From NCBI GenBank assembly GCA_023411775.1, contig JAEYOL010000007.1, positions 1 to 16,655 on the forward strand: a stretch of 16,655 bases of DNA, written 5' to 3'. Position numbers and translations under genes: made by a program. The notes beneath the pieces were generated by a model. It saw only the letters and a program-made list of their open reading frames with translations. It had not been told where the DNA came from and made no database searches. Shown here piece after piece: positions 1 through 7,164 of the stretch. Position 1 is the first letter of the stretch; each line of letters begins with the position of its first letter. The stretch is from Bacteroidota bacterium (lineage in GTDB: Bacteria; Bacteroidota; Bacteroidia; Chitinophagales; Chitinophagaceae).

Positions 1-1
1 G

Positions 2-832
2 GATACTTCCTGGGCTGATGTTGTAAATGCCTGCATGCGCTATCCAATGTTTTCCGAAAGGCAGGTTGTATTATTAAAGGAAGCACAACATCTGAAGGAT
101 ATCGACAAACTCGAAGCTTATATCGAAAAGCCCCTTCCTACCACCATCTTTGTGGTGGCATATAAGGATAAAAAAGTTGACGGACGTTCTAAACTAGCCA
201 GGCTGCTCAAGCAAAAAGCAGTCATGGTGACTACCAGGAAAATGTACGATAACCAGATCCATCAGTGGACACAGGAACTGGTGCAGTCGAAACAGCTTTC
301 TATTTCACCCAAAGGTTTGGCATTACTGGTAGACCATATTGGCAACGACCTTACCCGGATAGATAATGAAATAGAGAAGATCTCGGTTAACCTGGGGAAG
401 CGTAAAACGATCACCGAGGAGGATATCGAAGAGTTCGTAGGTGTAAGTAAGGAATACAACGTATTTGAATTGCAGGCAGCCCTTGCCAGGAAAGACCTTG
501 CCGGAAGCATACGCATCATACAGTATTTCGAATCAAACCCTAAGGCAGGACCCATCCAATTGATACTTCCTTCCCTTTATTCATTTTTCAGTAAAGTGTT
601 TATGGTATTTGGCGCAGGCACGAAGGACGAAAAAGGCATTGCTGCTGCCATCGGGGTTCACTCATTTTTTGCAAAGGACTATTTGCATGCCGCGAAAGTT
701 TACGATTACCAGGGCATTGAAAGGGCATTGTTATTGCTTCACCAATACAATCTTAAAAGTGTAGGCGTTAATAGCGCCGGCGCCGGGGATGCTTCCTTAA
801 TGAAAGAGATGGTTTGCAAAATGATGGCTTAA
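2..832 (+). CDS. holA: DNA polymerase III subunit delta, 5'-truncated by window edge
   Basis: Delta is the clamp-loader subunit that opens the sliding clamp and loads it on primed DNA. The open frame runs unbroken from base 2, so the true start lies before the window. About 276 C-terminal residues are visible out of a usual 330-345. The ATG at 35 is internal: the residues before it (DTSWADVVNAC) continue the family pattern into RYPMFSERQVVLLKEAQ, the characteristic strand and helix after the N-terminal nucleotide-binding-like core. The segments TTRKMYDNQIHQW, GNDLTRIDNEIEKI and EYNVFELQAALARKD follow in the order expected for the middle and C-terminal collar domains. No frameshift is visible. 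The stop TAA at 830-832 is 78 bp before the lipoprotein gene on the same strand. The identification rests on recognising the family pattern by eye. Confidence 0.93.
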   Translation, partial: DTSWADVVNACMRYPMFSERQVVLLKEAQHLKDIDKLEAYIEKPLPTTIFVVAYKDKKVDGRSKLARLLKQKAVMVTTRKMYDNQIHQWTQELVQSKQLSISPKGLALLVDHIGNDLTRIDNEIEKISVNLGKRKTITEEDIEEFVGVSKEYNVFELQAALARKDLAGSIRIIQYFESNPKAGPIQLILPSLYSFFSKVFMVFGAGTKDEKGIAAAIGVHSFFAKDYLHAAKVYDYQGIERALLLLHQYNLKSVGVNSAGAGDASLMKEMVCKMMA

Positions 833-838
833 GTTTTT

Positions 839-858
839 GAAAAGAATATCTTTTCTTT
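839..858 (+). terminator. Weak AT-only hairpin after holA
   Basis: GAAAAGA (839-845), a 3-nt loop, then TCTTTTC (849-855) form a 7-bp stem of low stability, followed by TTTA. It lies 7 bp past the holA stop and could be a weak terminator. It could equally be part of the upstream region of the lipoprotein gene, since TATCTTTT at 848-855 is one base away from the Bacteroidota -7 consensus. Confidence 0.25.
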
Positions 859-910
859 ACACAACGAAGAAGCCGGAAAATGCATCTGGCTAAAAATAAA
901 AACACAACTA

Positions 911-1663
911 ATGAAAAAATTATTGGGATTATTACTTGCCGGGGGAATGCTGGCCTTTACCAGTTGCGAGACTACCCGCGAAATTACTTTAAATGAAAAC
1001 GGAAGTGGCAGTCTGATGACTACCACCGATATGAGTGGGCTGATCGGGATTGCCAAGATGTCGGGACAGGACATGAGTAAGTCTGAAAAAGCCCTGGATA
1101 CCACAATCAACCTTGATAAAATGGTAGACAGTTTACCCGAACTAAGCTCCGAAGAAAAGGAACTGGTTAAGAAAGGTGTGCTGGGACTGGTGATGAATCT
1201 CGACGAAGAGAAACTGGTTACCAAGCTGCAGTTCCCTTTCGAGAACTCTGCACAGATTAAAAAGCTTGACGAGGTGTCTGATAAGATCATGAAAAAAGCC
1301 ATGCAAAAAGAAGCTGCAAGTGGAAAGGATGGTGCATCAGCCATCCCGGACGACCAGATGCCCAAGGCTACTATCGATGATTATTTTACGATGACTTATG
1401 GTAAAGGAGTGATCGAAAAAAAACATATCCCTGAGAAGTATGCGAAAGTGGGTGAGGACCAGGGTATGCAGGCGTTGAAAGAAGTGTCGGGCCAGGGAAT
1501 GCCTTTTAATACTACGCTGATATATAACCTTCCCAAACCGGCAAAGAAAGTGGAAGGAAAAAACGCAAAGCTTTCTGAAGACAGGAAAAAGGTTACTATC
1601 GCAACTTCGATAGATGATTTTTTCGACGACGTAACCAAGCTCGAATTCAGGATTGAATATTAA
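911..1663 (+). CDS. Unrecognised envelope lipoprotein, 250 aa
   Basis: I cannot assign a function. The N-terminus is a clear type II signal peptide: MKK, a hydrophobic stretch (residues 4-17) and a lipobox ending FTSC, so Cys19 would be lipidated. The mature protein starts with strands carrying the pattern REITLNENGSGSLMTTTDMS, a polar NxxGSG hairpin seen in LppM/DUF3153-like and other small beta-rich lipoproteins. This is followed by a charged helical middle (about 85-145, many Lys and Glu) and a C-terminal strand-rich part ending in KLEFRIEY. Residue +2 is Glu, so sorting to the outer membrane or the surface cannot be decided from this alone. The ATG at 911 gives a perfect signal peptide. 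The gene stands alone between holA and the convergent ribF, and its A/G-rich leader (TAAAAATAAAAACACAACTA) lacks a Shine-Dalgarno sequence, as is common in this phylum. Confidence 0.85.
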   Translation: MKKLLGLLLAGGMLAFTSCETTREITLNENGSGSLMTTTDMSGLIGIAKMSGQDMSKSEKALDTTINLDKMVDSLPELSSEEKELVKKGVLGLVMNLDEEKLVTKLQFPFENSAQIKKLDEVSDKIMKKAMQKEAASGKDGASAIPDDQMPKATIDDYFTMTYGKGVIEKKHIPEKYAKVGEDQGMQALKEVSGQGMPFNTTLIYNLPKPAKKVEGKNAKLSEDRKKVTIATSIDDFFDDVTKLEFRIEY

Positions 1664-1677
1664 TTTTTTTTGAAAAT

Positions 1678-1718
1678 GGAATTAGGAATTTGTTCCCCAA
1701 TTACAAATTCCTAATTCC
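1678..1718. repeat. 16-bp perfect hairpin between convergent stop codons
   Basis: The left arm GGAATTAGGAATTTGT (1678-1693) and right arm ACAAATTCCTAATTCC (1703-1718) pair without mismatch around a 9-nt loop. The right arm directly abuts the ribF TGA (1719-1721). Each arm contains two copies of a heptamer, GGAATTA and GGAATTT. Eight Ts at 1664-1671 precede the hairpin on the plus strand rather than follow it, so it is not a textbook intrinsic terminator for either gene. It may still stop or stabilise both transcripts, or be a copy of a dispersed palindromic repeat. Confidence 0.75.
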
Positions 1719-2663
1719 TCATAACACCGCCAGACTATCGATCCTATCCTGGTCTATCTGCTTAACCAGTTCATCCAGCGAAGCGAATTTCACCTCCTCC
1801 CTTAGGTATTTTTTTACGTAAACCCTTAAAGTTTTTCCATAGATCTCCTGGTTAAAATCAAACAGGTTTACTTCAACCACACGTTTTTTTCCATCTACCG
1901 TGGGGCGAAAGCCAATGCTCATCATACCTTTTAAACGTGATGTAAGATCTTGTTTTACCTCGTTTATAACTTCCGCATAAACGGCATAGATCCCGTTTCC
2001 GGGGATGATCTTTTCTTCGTCTTCAATTTTTAGATTGGCGGTAGGATAGCCAAGTTTTCGGCCGAGCTTATCACCATGTACCACGATGCCACTGAAAAAG
2101 AACTCATAGCCCAGAAGCTTATCGGCTTTTTCGATCTGGCCATGTAATAATGCTTCCCGGATGGCGGTAGAGCTGATGGAAATTTCATCGAGAACGTGTT
2201 TGGGTATTTCTTTGAGGCGATAATTAAATACGGGTGCCAGCTTTTCCAGCAACAAATAATCGCCTTTTCTTTCCCTGCCAAACCGGTGATCATAGCCGAT
2301 GATGATCGTATGGGGATGAAATTTGCTAACCAGGAAATGTTCAATATAACTTTCAGCCTCCTGGTTGGCAAAAGCGTCGGTAAAGGGGATAACTACGAGG
2401 TGGTCAATACCCAGCCCGTCAAGGAGCTCAATCTTTTCCTCCAGGGTATTGATAAGGCGTACACCCAGGATAGCGGAAGACACCACCTTGCGGGGATGTG
2501 GGTGAAAAGTAATGATGACCGTTTCTCCCTTATGGGTCCGGGCTTCTTCTTTCAGTTTATCGATGATCTGCCGGTGACCCATATGTACACCGTCGAAGGT
2601 GCCAATGGTGATCACGGCGTTGCCAAATTCCGGCAGGTTTTCAGTACCATGGTAGACTTTCAT
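1719..2663 (-). CDS. ribF: Bifunctional riboflavin kinase / FAD synthetase
   Basis: RibF phosphorylates riboflavin to FMN and adenylylates FMN to FAD in the cytoplasm. With the ATG at 2663 it has 314 residues, the normal length. The N-terminal adenylyltransferase domain shows GTFDGVHMGH (21-30), HPHP (54-57), GYDHRFG (123-129) and SISSTAIR (162-169). The C-terminal kinase domain shows LGRKLGYPTANL (200-211), NGIY (223-226) and VVEVNLFDF with the expected catalytic Glu264. The frame stays open upstream to 2750, but the extra 29 residues match nothing in the family and would cross the promoter element at 2673-2680, so 2663 is preferred. The gene is divergent from purM and convergent with the lipoprotein gene. 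I see no FMN riboswitch: the leader would be only a few bases long. Confidence 0.96.
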   Translation of the reverse strand: MKVYHGTENLPEFGNAVITIGTFDGVHMGHRQIIDKLKEEARTHKGETVIITFHPHPRKVVSSAILGVRLINTLEEKIELLDGLGIDHLVVIPFTDAFANQEAESYIEHFLVSKFHPHTIIIGYDHRFGRERKGDYLLLEKLAPVFNYRLKEIPKHVLDEISISSTAIREALLHGQIEKADKLLGYEFFFSGIVVHGDKLGRKLGYPTANLKIEDEEKIIPGNGIYAVYAEVINEVKQDLTSRLKGMMSIGFRPTVDGKKRVVEVNLFDFNQEIYGKTLRVYVKKYLREEVKFASLDELVKQIDQDRIDSLAVL

Positions 2664-2672
2664 AAAGTGCTG

Positions 2673-2680
2673 CAAAACTA
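2673..2680 (-). promoter_or_regulatory. Bacteroidota -7 element of ribF
   Basis: The minus strand reads TAGTTTTG, an exact match to TAnnTTTG, ending 9 bp before the ribF ATG. The transcript would have almost no leader. No clear -33 TTG element is visible at the usual distance. Confidence 0.5.
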
Positions 2681-2785
2681 TTGAAAAACTGCAATGGGTG
2701 GCTACCGGCTGTATATTGTATGTCAATAGGGAAGGCGAGTTAGAGACCATTAGCCCGGTTGTGACTGGATATCTGTAACCTGTAC

Positions 2786-2802
2786 GCCTGTTTCGGACAG
2801 GC
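2786..2802. promoter_or_regulatory. Small hairpin between the ribF and purM promoters
   Basis: GCCTGT (2786-2791), loop TTCGG, ACAGGC (2797-2802): a perfect 6-bp GC-rich stem located 34 bp upstream of the purM -7 element. It has no T-run on either side, so a terminator is unlikely. It could be a protein-binding palindrome or chance. The rest of the 197-bp ribF-purM gap shows no other structure. Confidence 0.3.
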
Positions 2803-2836
2803 CCTTAAAACTGCAGTTCCGTGTTTGAATTACCTG

Positions 2837-2844
2837 TAGTTTTG
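2837..2844 (+). promoter_or_regulatory. Bacteroidota -7 element of purM
   Basis: TAGTTTTG matches TAnnTTTG exactly and is followed by CGG, ending 16 bp before the purM ATG. It is the same octamer, plus the following C, as the one in front of divergent ribF. No convincing -33 element is seen. Confidence 0.5.
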
Positions 2845-2860
2845 CGGCTCAATTGGCGAT

Positions 2861-4039
2861 ATGAGTTTATATGAAAAAAGGGGAGTATCAGCCCAGAAAG
2901 AAGAGGTGCACGCAGCGACTAAAAAGCTGGACCAGGGCTTGTTTCCAAAGGCATTTTGTAAGGTGTATCCGGATGTGCTTTGCGGCGACCGTGACTGGGT
3001 AAACGTGATGCATGCCGATGGTGCGGGTACAAAGAGCATACTGGCTTACCTGTACTGGAAGGAAACCGGCGATGTATCTGTTTGGAAGGGGATAGCCCAG
3101 GATGCCATTGTCATGAACCTGGACGACCTGCTTTGCGTAGGCATCTACAATAACCTGCTTTTTTCATCTACGATCGACAGGAATAAGAAAAATATTCCTG
3201 CAGAAGTATTGGAGGCGGTGATCAACGGTACGCAGGAATTTTTTGACACCATGAAAAATTTCGGCGTCAATATATACTTCATGGGCGGCGAAACCGCTGA
3301 TGTAGGTGATGTGGTAAGAACGATGGCCGTGAATGGCACCATGACAGCCCGCTGGCCAAGGAAACAGATCATCAGCAATGAAAAAATAAAAGCCGGTGAC
3401 GTGATCGTTGGTCTCGCCGCTTATGGCCACGCGAGTTATGAAACCTCTTACAATAGCGGCCTGGCAAGTAATGGCCTCACCAGTGCAAGACATGATGTAT
3501 TAAGTAAATTTTATCGTGATAAATTTCCCGAGACTTTCGATGGCGCACTGAATGATGATGTAGTTTATATCGGGCCACACCGGATGACCGAGAAGGTAGA
3601 AGTTGATGGGGAGCAGATCGAAATAGGCAAATTGTTGCTTTCTCCCACCCGCACCTTTGCTCCCGTTATGAAAGTGTTATTGCAGGAATGTTTTGAAGAG
3701 ATTCATGGCCTGATCCATTGCAGTGGCGGTGGTCAGACCAAATGTTTAAAATATGTACCCGACAACGTAAGGATCGTAAAGGATAATTTGTTTGAACCTC
3801 CTGTAATTTTCCAGTTGATCCAAAAGGCAAGTGGTGCCGATGACCGCGAGATGTACCAGGTCTTTAATATGGGCACCAGGCTTGAGATCTATACTAATGA
3901 AAAGGATGCAGAGAGGTTTATCCGGGTTGCCAAAGGATTTGACGTTGATGCCAGAGTCATCGGCAGGGTAGAAGAAGCAGCGCGTAAGGAACTTGTGATC
4001 GGGAATGAAGAGTCAGGATCGGGTACACTAGTATATTAA
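2861..4039 (+). CDS. purM: Phosphoribosylformylglycinamidine cyclo-ligase (AIR synthase)
   Basis: PurM uses ATP to close FGAM to aminoimidazole ribotide in step five of purine synthesis. The 392-residue length fits the longer Bacteroidota form rather than the roughly 345-residue E. coli form. Visible signatures are YEKRGVSAQKEEVHAA at the N-terminus, HADGAGTKS (51-59, equivalent to the GVGTK substrate/ATP loop), NLDDLLCVG, and MGGETADVGD (141-150, equivalent to GGETAE). A glycine-rich CSGGGQTKCLKYVPDN in the C-terminal half corresponds to the domain-2 GGG motif. The start at 2861 begins the conserved MSLYEKRG. The gene has its own -7 element and lies 38 bp before the glutamate-synthase-like gene on the same strand. 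Some databases label this divergent clade only as AIR synthase-related protein, so the exact enzyme name is slightly less certain than the fold. Confidence 0.9.
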   Translation: MSLYEKRGVSAQKEEVHAATKKLDQGLFPKAFCKVYPDVLCGDRDWVNVMHADGAGTKSILAYLYWKETGDVSVWKGIAQDAIVMNLDDLLCVGIYNNLLFSSTIDRNKKNIPAEVLEAVINGTQEFFDTMKNFGVNIYFMGGETADVGDVVRTMAVNGTMTARWPRKQIISNEKIKAGDVIVGLAAYGHASYETSYNSGLASNGLTSARHDVLSKFYRDKFPETFDGALNDDVVYIGPHRMTEKVEVDGEQIEIGKLLLSPTRTFAPVMKVLLQECFEEIHGLIHCSGGGQTKCLKYVPDNVRIVKDNLFEPPVIFQLIQKASGADDREMYQVFNMGTRLEIYTNEKDAERFIRVAKGFDVDARVIGRVEEAARKELVIGNEESGSGTLVY

Positions 4040-4043
4040 AGGT

Positions 4044-4051
4044 TAGCTTTG
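4044..4051 (+). promoter_or_regulatory. Possible -7 element for the glutamate-synthase-like gene
   Basis: TAGCTTTG fits TAnnTTTG exactly and ends 26 bp before the ATG at 4078, just after the purM stop. The downstream gene may therefore have its own promoter in addition to read-through from purM. Confidence 0.4.
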
Positions 4052-4077
4052 CATCTGTATCCAAATCTTATTGTGAC

Positions 4078-5664
4078 ATGCGAAAGGGATTTATACTCAC
4101 TAGCATTATAGTTCTTCTTGGTACCGGCCTGTTGGGTTACTTCATAAACCCCTGGTGGTTTATAGCCACGGGCCTTGTTTTTTTCCTCTTTGTGATGGGT
4201 ATCGGTGATATGATTCAAACCCGGCATGCCATCATGCGTACATACCCTGTTTTTGGGAGAATGCGTTACTGGATGGAGGCTCTTCGGCCAAAGATGTACC
4301 AGTATTTTGTGGAATCCGACATTGACGGCCGCCCTATCAACCGGATCGACCGTTCGACTATTTACCAAAGGGCCAAACAGGAACTGGATACCATGCCCTT
4401 CGGCACCCAGTTAAATGTATATGAAGAAGGATATGAGTGGATGAGTCATTCCATTGCTCCGAAAGATTATCTCAAGTTGGATCATAAGCCACGCGTAAGA
4501 ATTGGCAACAAAGATTGCAGTCAGCCTTATTCTGCAAGCATATTCAATGTATCGGCCATGAGTTTTGGCTCGCTGAGTGGCAATGCCATTGAAGCATTGA
4601 ATGCCGGTGCAGCGATCGGTGGGTTTGCTCACAACACCGGTGAGGGTGGTATCAGCGCACACCATATAAAACACGGAGGGGACCTGATATGGCAGGTCGG
4701 TACGGGATATTTTGGCTGCCGCGATGAGCATGGAAATTTTTCGCCCACAGGGTTTGCAAAAACATCTTCACTTCCTGTGGTAAAAATGATCGAGTTGAAA
4801 TTATCACAGGGTGCTAAACCTGGTCATGGGGGCATCCTGCCTGCTAAGAAGAATACGCCTGAGATTGCAGCCATACGACATGTTGTGCCTTATACAACGG
4901 TTTATTCACCGCCATTTCACAGCGCTTTTGAAGGACCGCGGGGCTTGATATTATTTATCCAGCAACTGCGTGAGCTATCAGGAGGCAAGCCCGTTGGTTT
5001 CAAACTTTGTATTGGCCGTAAAAGTGAGTTCATCGCTATCTGTAAAGCCATGGTGGAGCTTGATCTCTATCCTGATTTTATAACGGTAGATGGTGCAGAG
5101 GGTGGCACGGGTGCGGCGCCACAGGAGTTTTCAAATCATGTAGGCGTGCCTATGCTGGATGGGCTTGCGTTTGTACACAATATGCTGCGGGGCTTCAATA
5201 TTCGCCAGCATATCAGGATCATTGCTTCAGGTAAAATATTAACGGGGTTTCACCTGGTGAGAGCCATTGCGCTCGGCGCTGATTGTTGCTTTAGCGCACG
5301 CGCTATGATGATGGCCGTAGGCTGTATCCAGGCACTGCAATGCAATACCAATAAATGTCCAACAGGAGTAGCCACCCAGGATCCGCAATTGACGGTGGGA
5401 CTGGTTGTGAGTGATAAAAAGAAAAGAGTGGCCAACTATCATGAAGACACGGTTGGAAGTTTTGTAGAACTGATGGGCGCCGCCGGTATAGAAAATCCTG
5501 GTGAACTTACCCGATCACATATTTATCGAAGGGTTTTTATGAATGAGGTCAGAACTTTCGAAGATATCTTTCCATCCCTTGAACCTGGTTGTATGCTGAC
5601 CGGCAACATACCCGAAAAATATAAACAGGATTTTGAACAGGCTAATCCCGATAAGTGGTATTGA
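4078..5664 (+). CDS. Membrane-anchored FMN-binding glutamate synthase-like protein
   Basis: The protein (528 aa) contains the central FMN/[3Fe-4S] synthase domain of GltB but neither the N-terminal glutamine amidotransferase domain nor the C-terminal GXGXG domain. Residues 1-45 hold two hydrophobic segments separated by NPWW, so it is probably membrane-anchored with the catalytic part in the cytoplasm. Conserved elements are FGSLSGNAIEALN, GEGGISAHH, KPGHGGILP, VDGAEGGTGAAPQ (from residue 337) and ASGKILTG. The cluster cysteines are intact as Cys416-x5-Cys422-x4-Cys427. The family is widespread and usually named FMN-binding glutamate synthase family protein. Its real substrate and electron donor are not known from the sequence, and no small GltD-type subunit gene lies nearby. 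It follows purM by 38 bp and ends before a bidirectional terminator. Glutamate synthase activity itself is not implied. Confidence 0.9.
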   Translation: MRKGFILTSIIVLLGTGLLGYFINPWWFIATGLVFFLFVMGIGDMIQTRHAIMRTYPVFGRMRYWMEALRPKMYQYFVESDIDGRPINRIDRSTIYQRAKQELDTMPFGTQLNVYEEGYEWMSHSIAPKDYLKLDHKPRVRIGNKDCSQPYSASIFNVSAMSFGSLSGNAIEALNAGAAIGGFAHNTGEGGISAHHIKHGGDLIWQVGTGYFGCRDEHGNFSPTGFAKTSSLPVVKMIELKLSQGAKPGHGGILPAKKNTPEIAAIRHVVPYTTVYSPPFHSAFEGPRGLILFIQQLRELSGGKPVGFKLCIGRKSEFIAICKAMVELDLYPDFITVDGAEGGTGAAPQEFSNHVGVPMLDGLAFVHNMLRGFNIRQHIRIIASGKILTGFHLVRAIALGADCCFSARAMMMAVGCIQALQCNTNKCPTGVATQDPQLTVGLVVSDKKKRVANYHEDTVGSFVELMGAAGIENPGELTRSHIYRRVFMNEVRTFEDIFPSLEPGCMLTGNIPEKYKQDFEQANPDKWY

Positions 5665-5702
5665 ACATGTTTGGACATTAAATAAAAATGAAAACAAAAA
5701 AA

Positions 5703-5731
5703 ACCATTTCAACAATTTGAAATGGTCTTTT
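5703..5731. terminator. Bidirectional intrinsic terminator
   Basis: ACCATTTC (5703-5710), an 8-nt loop, then GAAATGGT (5719-5726) form a perfect 8-bp stem. CTTTT follows on the plus side, and a run of As (5692-5702) precedes it, giving a U-run on the minus strand. It lies between the convergent glutamate-synthase-like and ompA-like genes and can serve both. Confidence 0.8.
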
Positions 5732-5767
5732 GTATAGTGTTTTTCAACTTATATATCTGAACAATCT

Positions 5768-7042
5768 TTATTTCTTTACAAACTCAACCCGCCGGTTTCT
5801 CGCTTTGTTTTCAGGATTGTTATTTTCGACAATTGGTTTAGTGGCGCCAAAACCTTTGGTAGAAAGCCGTTCTGAACTGATACCCATATTTGTGAGTTGT
5901 TTCTTTACAGCGTCGGCCCGGTCCTGTGAAAGTTTGTTGTTGAGTTCAGCCGAACCATCACTGTCGGTATGTCCGCCGATCTCAAATTTTAAATCAGGGT
6001 TTTCTTTCAGCATTTTGGCAATTTCGTTCAGCGTCCCCATAGATTCAGGCCGGATAGTAGACTTGTTGATGTCGAATTGAATACCATAGGCAATAAATTT
6101 TCCATCGGTTATTACTTTATTGTAGGCATCGGCACCACCGGCGGCGATCCTGATATTCCTGATAAGGATGGGGTTAGTGTCGTTGTTAAATTCGAAGGTC
6201 ACCATCCCCGCACCCGGCTCAATCCTGTTTACCACAGCAATACGGTGCTGATCGAAATAAAGCTTGCCGATATTCTTATTGACATATAGCGCTACTTTTC
6301 GCCAGTTGTCCTTTGTCTCATTGACCGCTTCGGGAGCAAAGTAACGGTGTCCGCCGACAGAGTTGCCATCTTCCAGGTTAACGGTGAAGTCGACACCGGG
6401 TTGCGATGAAGAAATCCCATTGAGGCGGATAAAATAATTGCTGTTCCCGCTCCATTTCTGACTCGCGTACTCGGGTTTGCGGAAATACATCTCAATACTC
6501 TCATGTGGTTCGCCGTTGATGAGCACATCAAATTCGAGGGTAAACTGTTCGGGGAGATAATTATTTGTCTTCATCGCGGGTATCATACTCAGTTCTGCGG
6601 CTTTTGGTATGAAAAGCACTTTTTGTCCCTGGTAGTTCTGGATCTCAACGTTTCCATCATTGATCAGGACACGCCCGGGGATTTCTGCGTCTTTCTCCCC
6701 GGCCATATCGTAGTAGAAGATAATCTTATCGCCAGGTACAAAATCATAATTGGCATAAGATAGCATACTTCCCTGCTGGGAGGGTTTGGAACTTTCGCCC
6801 GATTTTAGGGTTTCTTCCGGATTATAGCTTCCATTATCTTCTGTTGTATTCTTATTTTCCTTTTTGCTTTTACCCGCTTCGTCCATTGTTTTATCCGTTA
6901 CTTCTTCAGTTTTGTTCAACACTTTGTTTTCGGCGGTCTGGGCAGCCCGATCCCTGATTTTTTTCAGTATCTGCGCTTCTGCGCCGTTGCGTTGAAACAG
7001 GAAGGCAGTGAGAAGGAAAATAAAATAGATCAGCAATTTCAT
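5768..7042 (-). CDS. OmpA-family cell-envelope protein
   Basis: Secreted 424-residue protein with three parts. An N-terminal signal peptide (about 1-23, ending AEAQ) is followed by a low-complexity charged linker (about 25-95, Lys/Glu/Asn/Ser-rich). A beta-rich middle region (about 100-310) resembles a LamG/concanavalin-like domain, with strands such as FTLEFDVLINGE and NWRKVALYVNK. The C-terminal peptidoglycan-binding OmpA domain begins near 315 (YGIQFDINKSTIRPES). Its diaminopimelate-binding pair is present: Asp360 in GGHTD and Arg375, fifteen residues later, as in characterised OmpA domains, and NRRVEF ends it. There is no N-terminal beta-barrel, so the protein is probably periplasmic, tethering the wall to something bound by the middle domain. 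It is last in a same-strand series after the kinase and regulator genes and has its own candidate promoter with the shared box at 7092-7115. Confidence 0.9.
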   Translation of the reverse strand: MKLLIYFIFLLTAFLFQRNGAEAQILKKIRDRAAQTAENKVLNKTEEVTDKTMDEAGKSKKENKNTTEDNGSYNPEETLKSGESSKPSQQGSMLSYANYDFVPGDKIIFYYDMAGEKDAEIPGRVLINDGNVEIQNYQGQKVLFIPKAAELSMIPAMKTNNYLPEQFTLEFDVLINGEPHESIEMYFRKPEYASQKWSGNSNYFIRLNGISSSQPGVDFTVNLEDGNSVGGHRYFAPEAVNETKDNWRKVALYVNKNIGKLYFDQHRIAVVNRIEPGAGMVTFEFNNDTNPILIRNIRIAAGGADAYNKVITDGKFIAYGIQFDINKSTIRPESMGTLNEIAKMLKENPDLKFEIGGHTDSDGSAELNNKLSQDRADAVKKQLTNMGISSERLSTKGFGATKPIVENNNPENKARNRRVEFVKK

Positions 7043-7065
7043 GGTAATATAGTTTGATATGGGAA

Positions 7066-7073
7066 CAAACTTA
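7066..7073 (-). promoter_or_regulatory. -7 element of the ompA-like gene
   Basis: The minus strand reads TAAGTTTG, an exact TAnnTTTG match, 23 bp before the ATG at 7042. The shared GTTATATAGTC box ends 18 nt upstream, in the position where a -33 element or activator site would be. Confidence 0.5.
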
Positions 7074-7091
7074 TTACCTGGAAGCAGGGGA

Positions 7092-7115
7092 GACTATATA
7101 ACAAAAGTTATAGTC
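7092..7115 (-). promoter_or_regulatory. Palindromic box upstream of the ompA-like gene
   Basis: On the plus strand GACTA-TA-TAAC, then AAAA, then GTTATAGTC: a 9-bp inverted repeat with a 2-nt bulge. On the minus strand it ends in GTTATATAGTC, which recurs in front of the response-regulator gene. It is a candidate operator, possibly for the adjacent NarL/FixJ-type regulator. Confidence 0.5.
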
Positions 7116-7164
7116 GATGTCGGTTTATCCAATTCTTTGGGATTTGTCGTTGTCATCTATCATG

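Noticed and set aside
829..1365. Minus-strand open frame of 178 codons opposite the lipoprotein gene
   Set aside because: It is Ser/Phe-rich mirror coding of a gene with a perfect lipoprotein signal on the plus strand.
2196..2684. Plus-strand open frame of 162 codons inside ribF
   Set aside because: It is antisense to all the catalytic motifs of RibF.
2664..2750. N-terminal extension of RibF by 29 residues
   Set aside because: It lacks family similarity and overlaps an exact -7 element. The conserved MKVYHGTENLP start is at 2663.
2664..2860. FMN riboswitch upstream of ribF
   Set aside because: The likely transcript start leaves almost no leader, and no conserved FMN-element helices are seen.
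5730..6080. Plus-strand open frame of 116 codons over the ompA-like 3' end
   Set aside because: It is a shadow of the OmpA domain, which is clearly coded on the minus strand, and it starts at the terminator.
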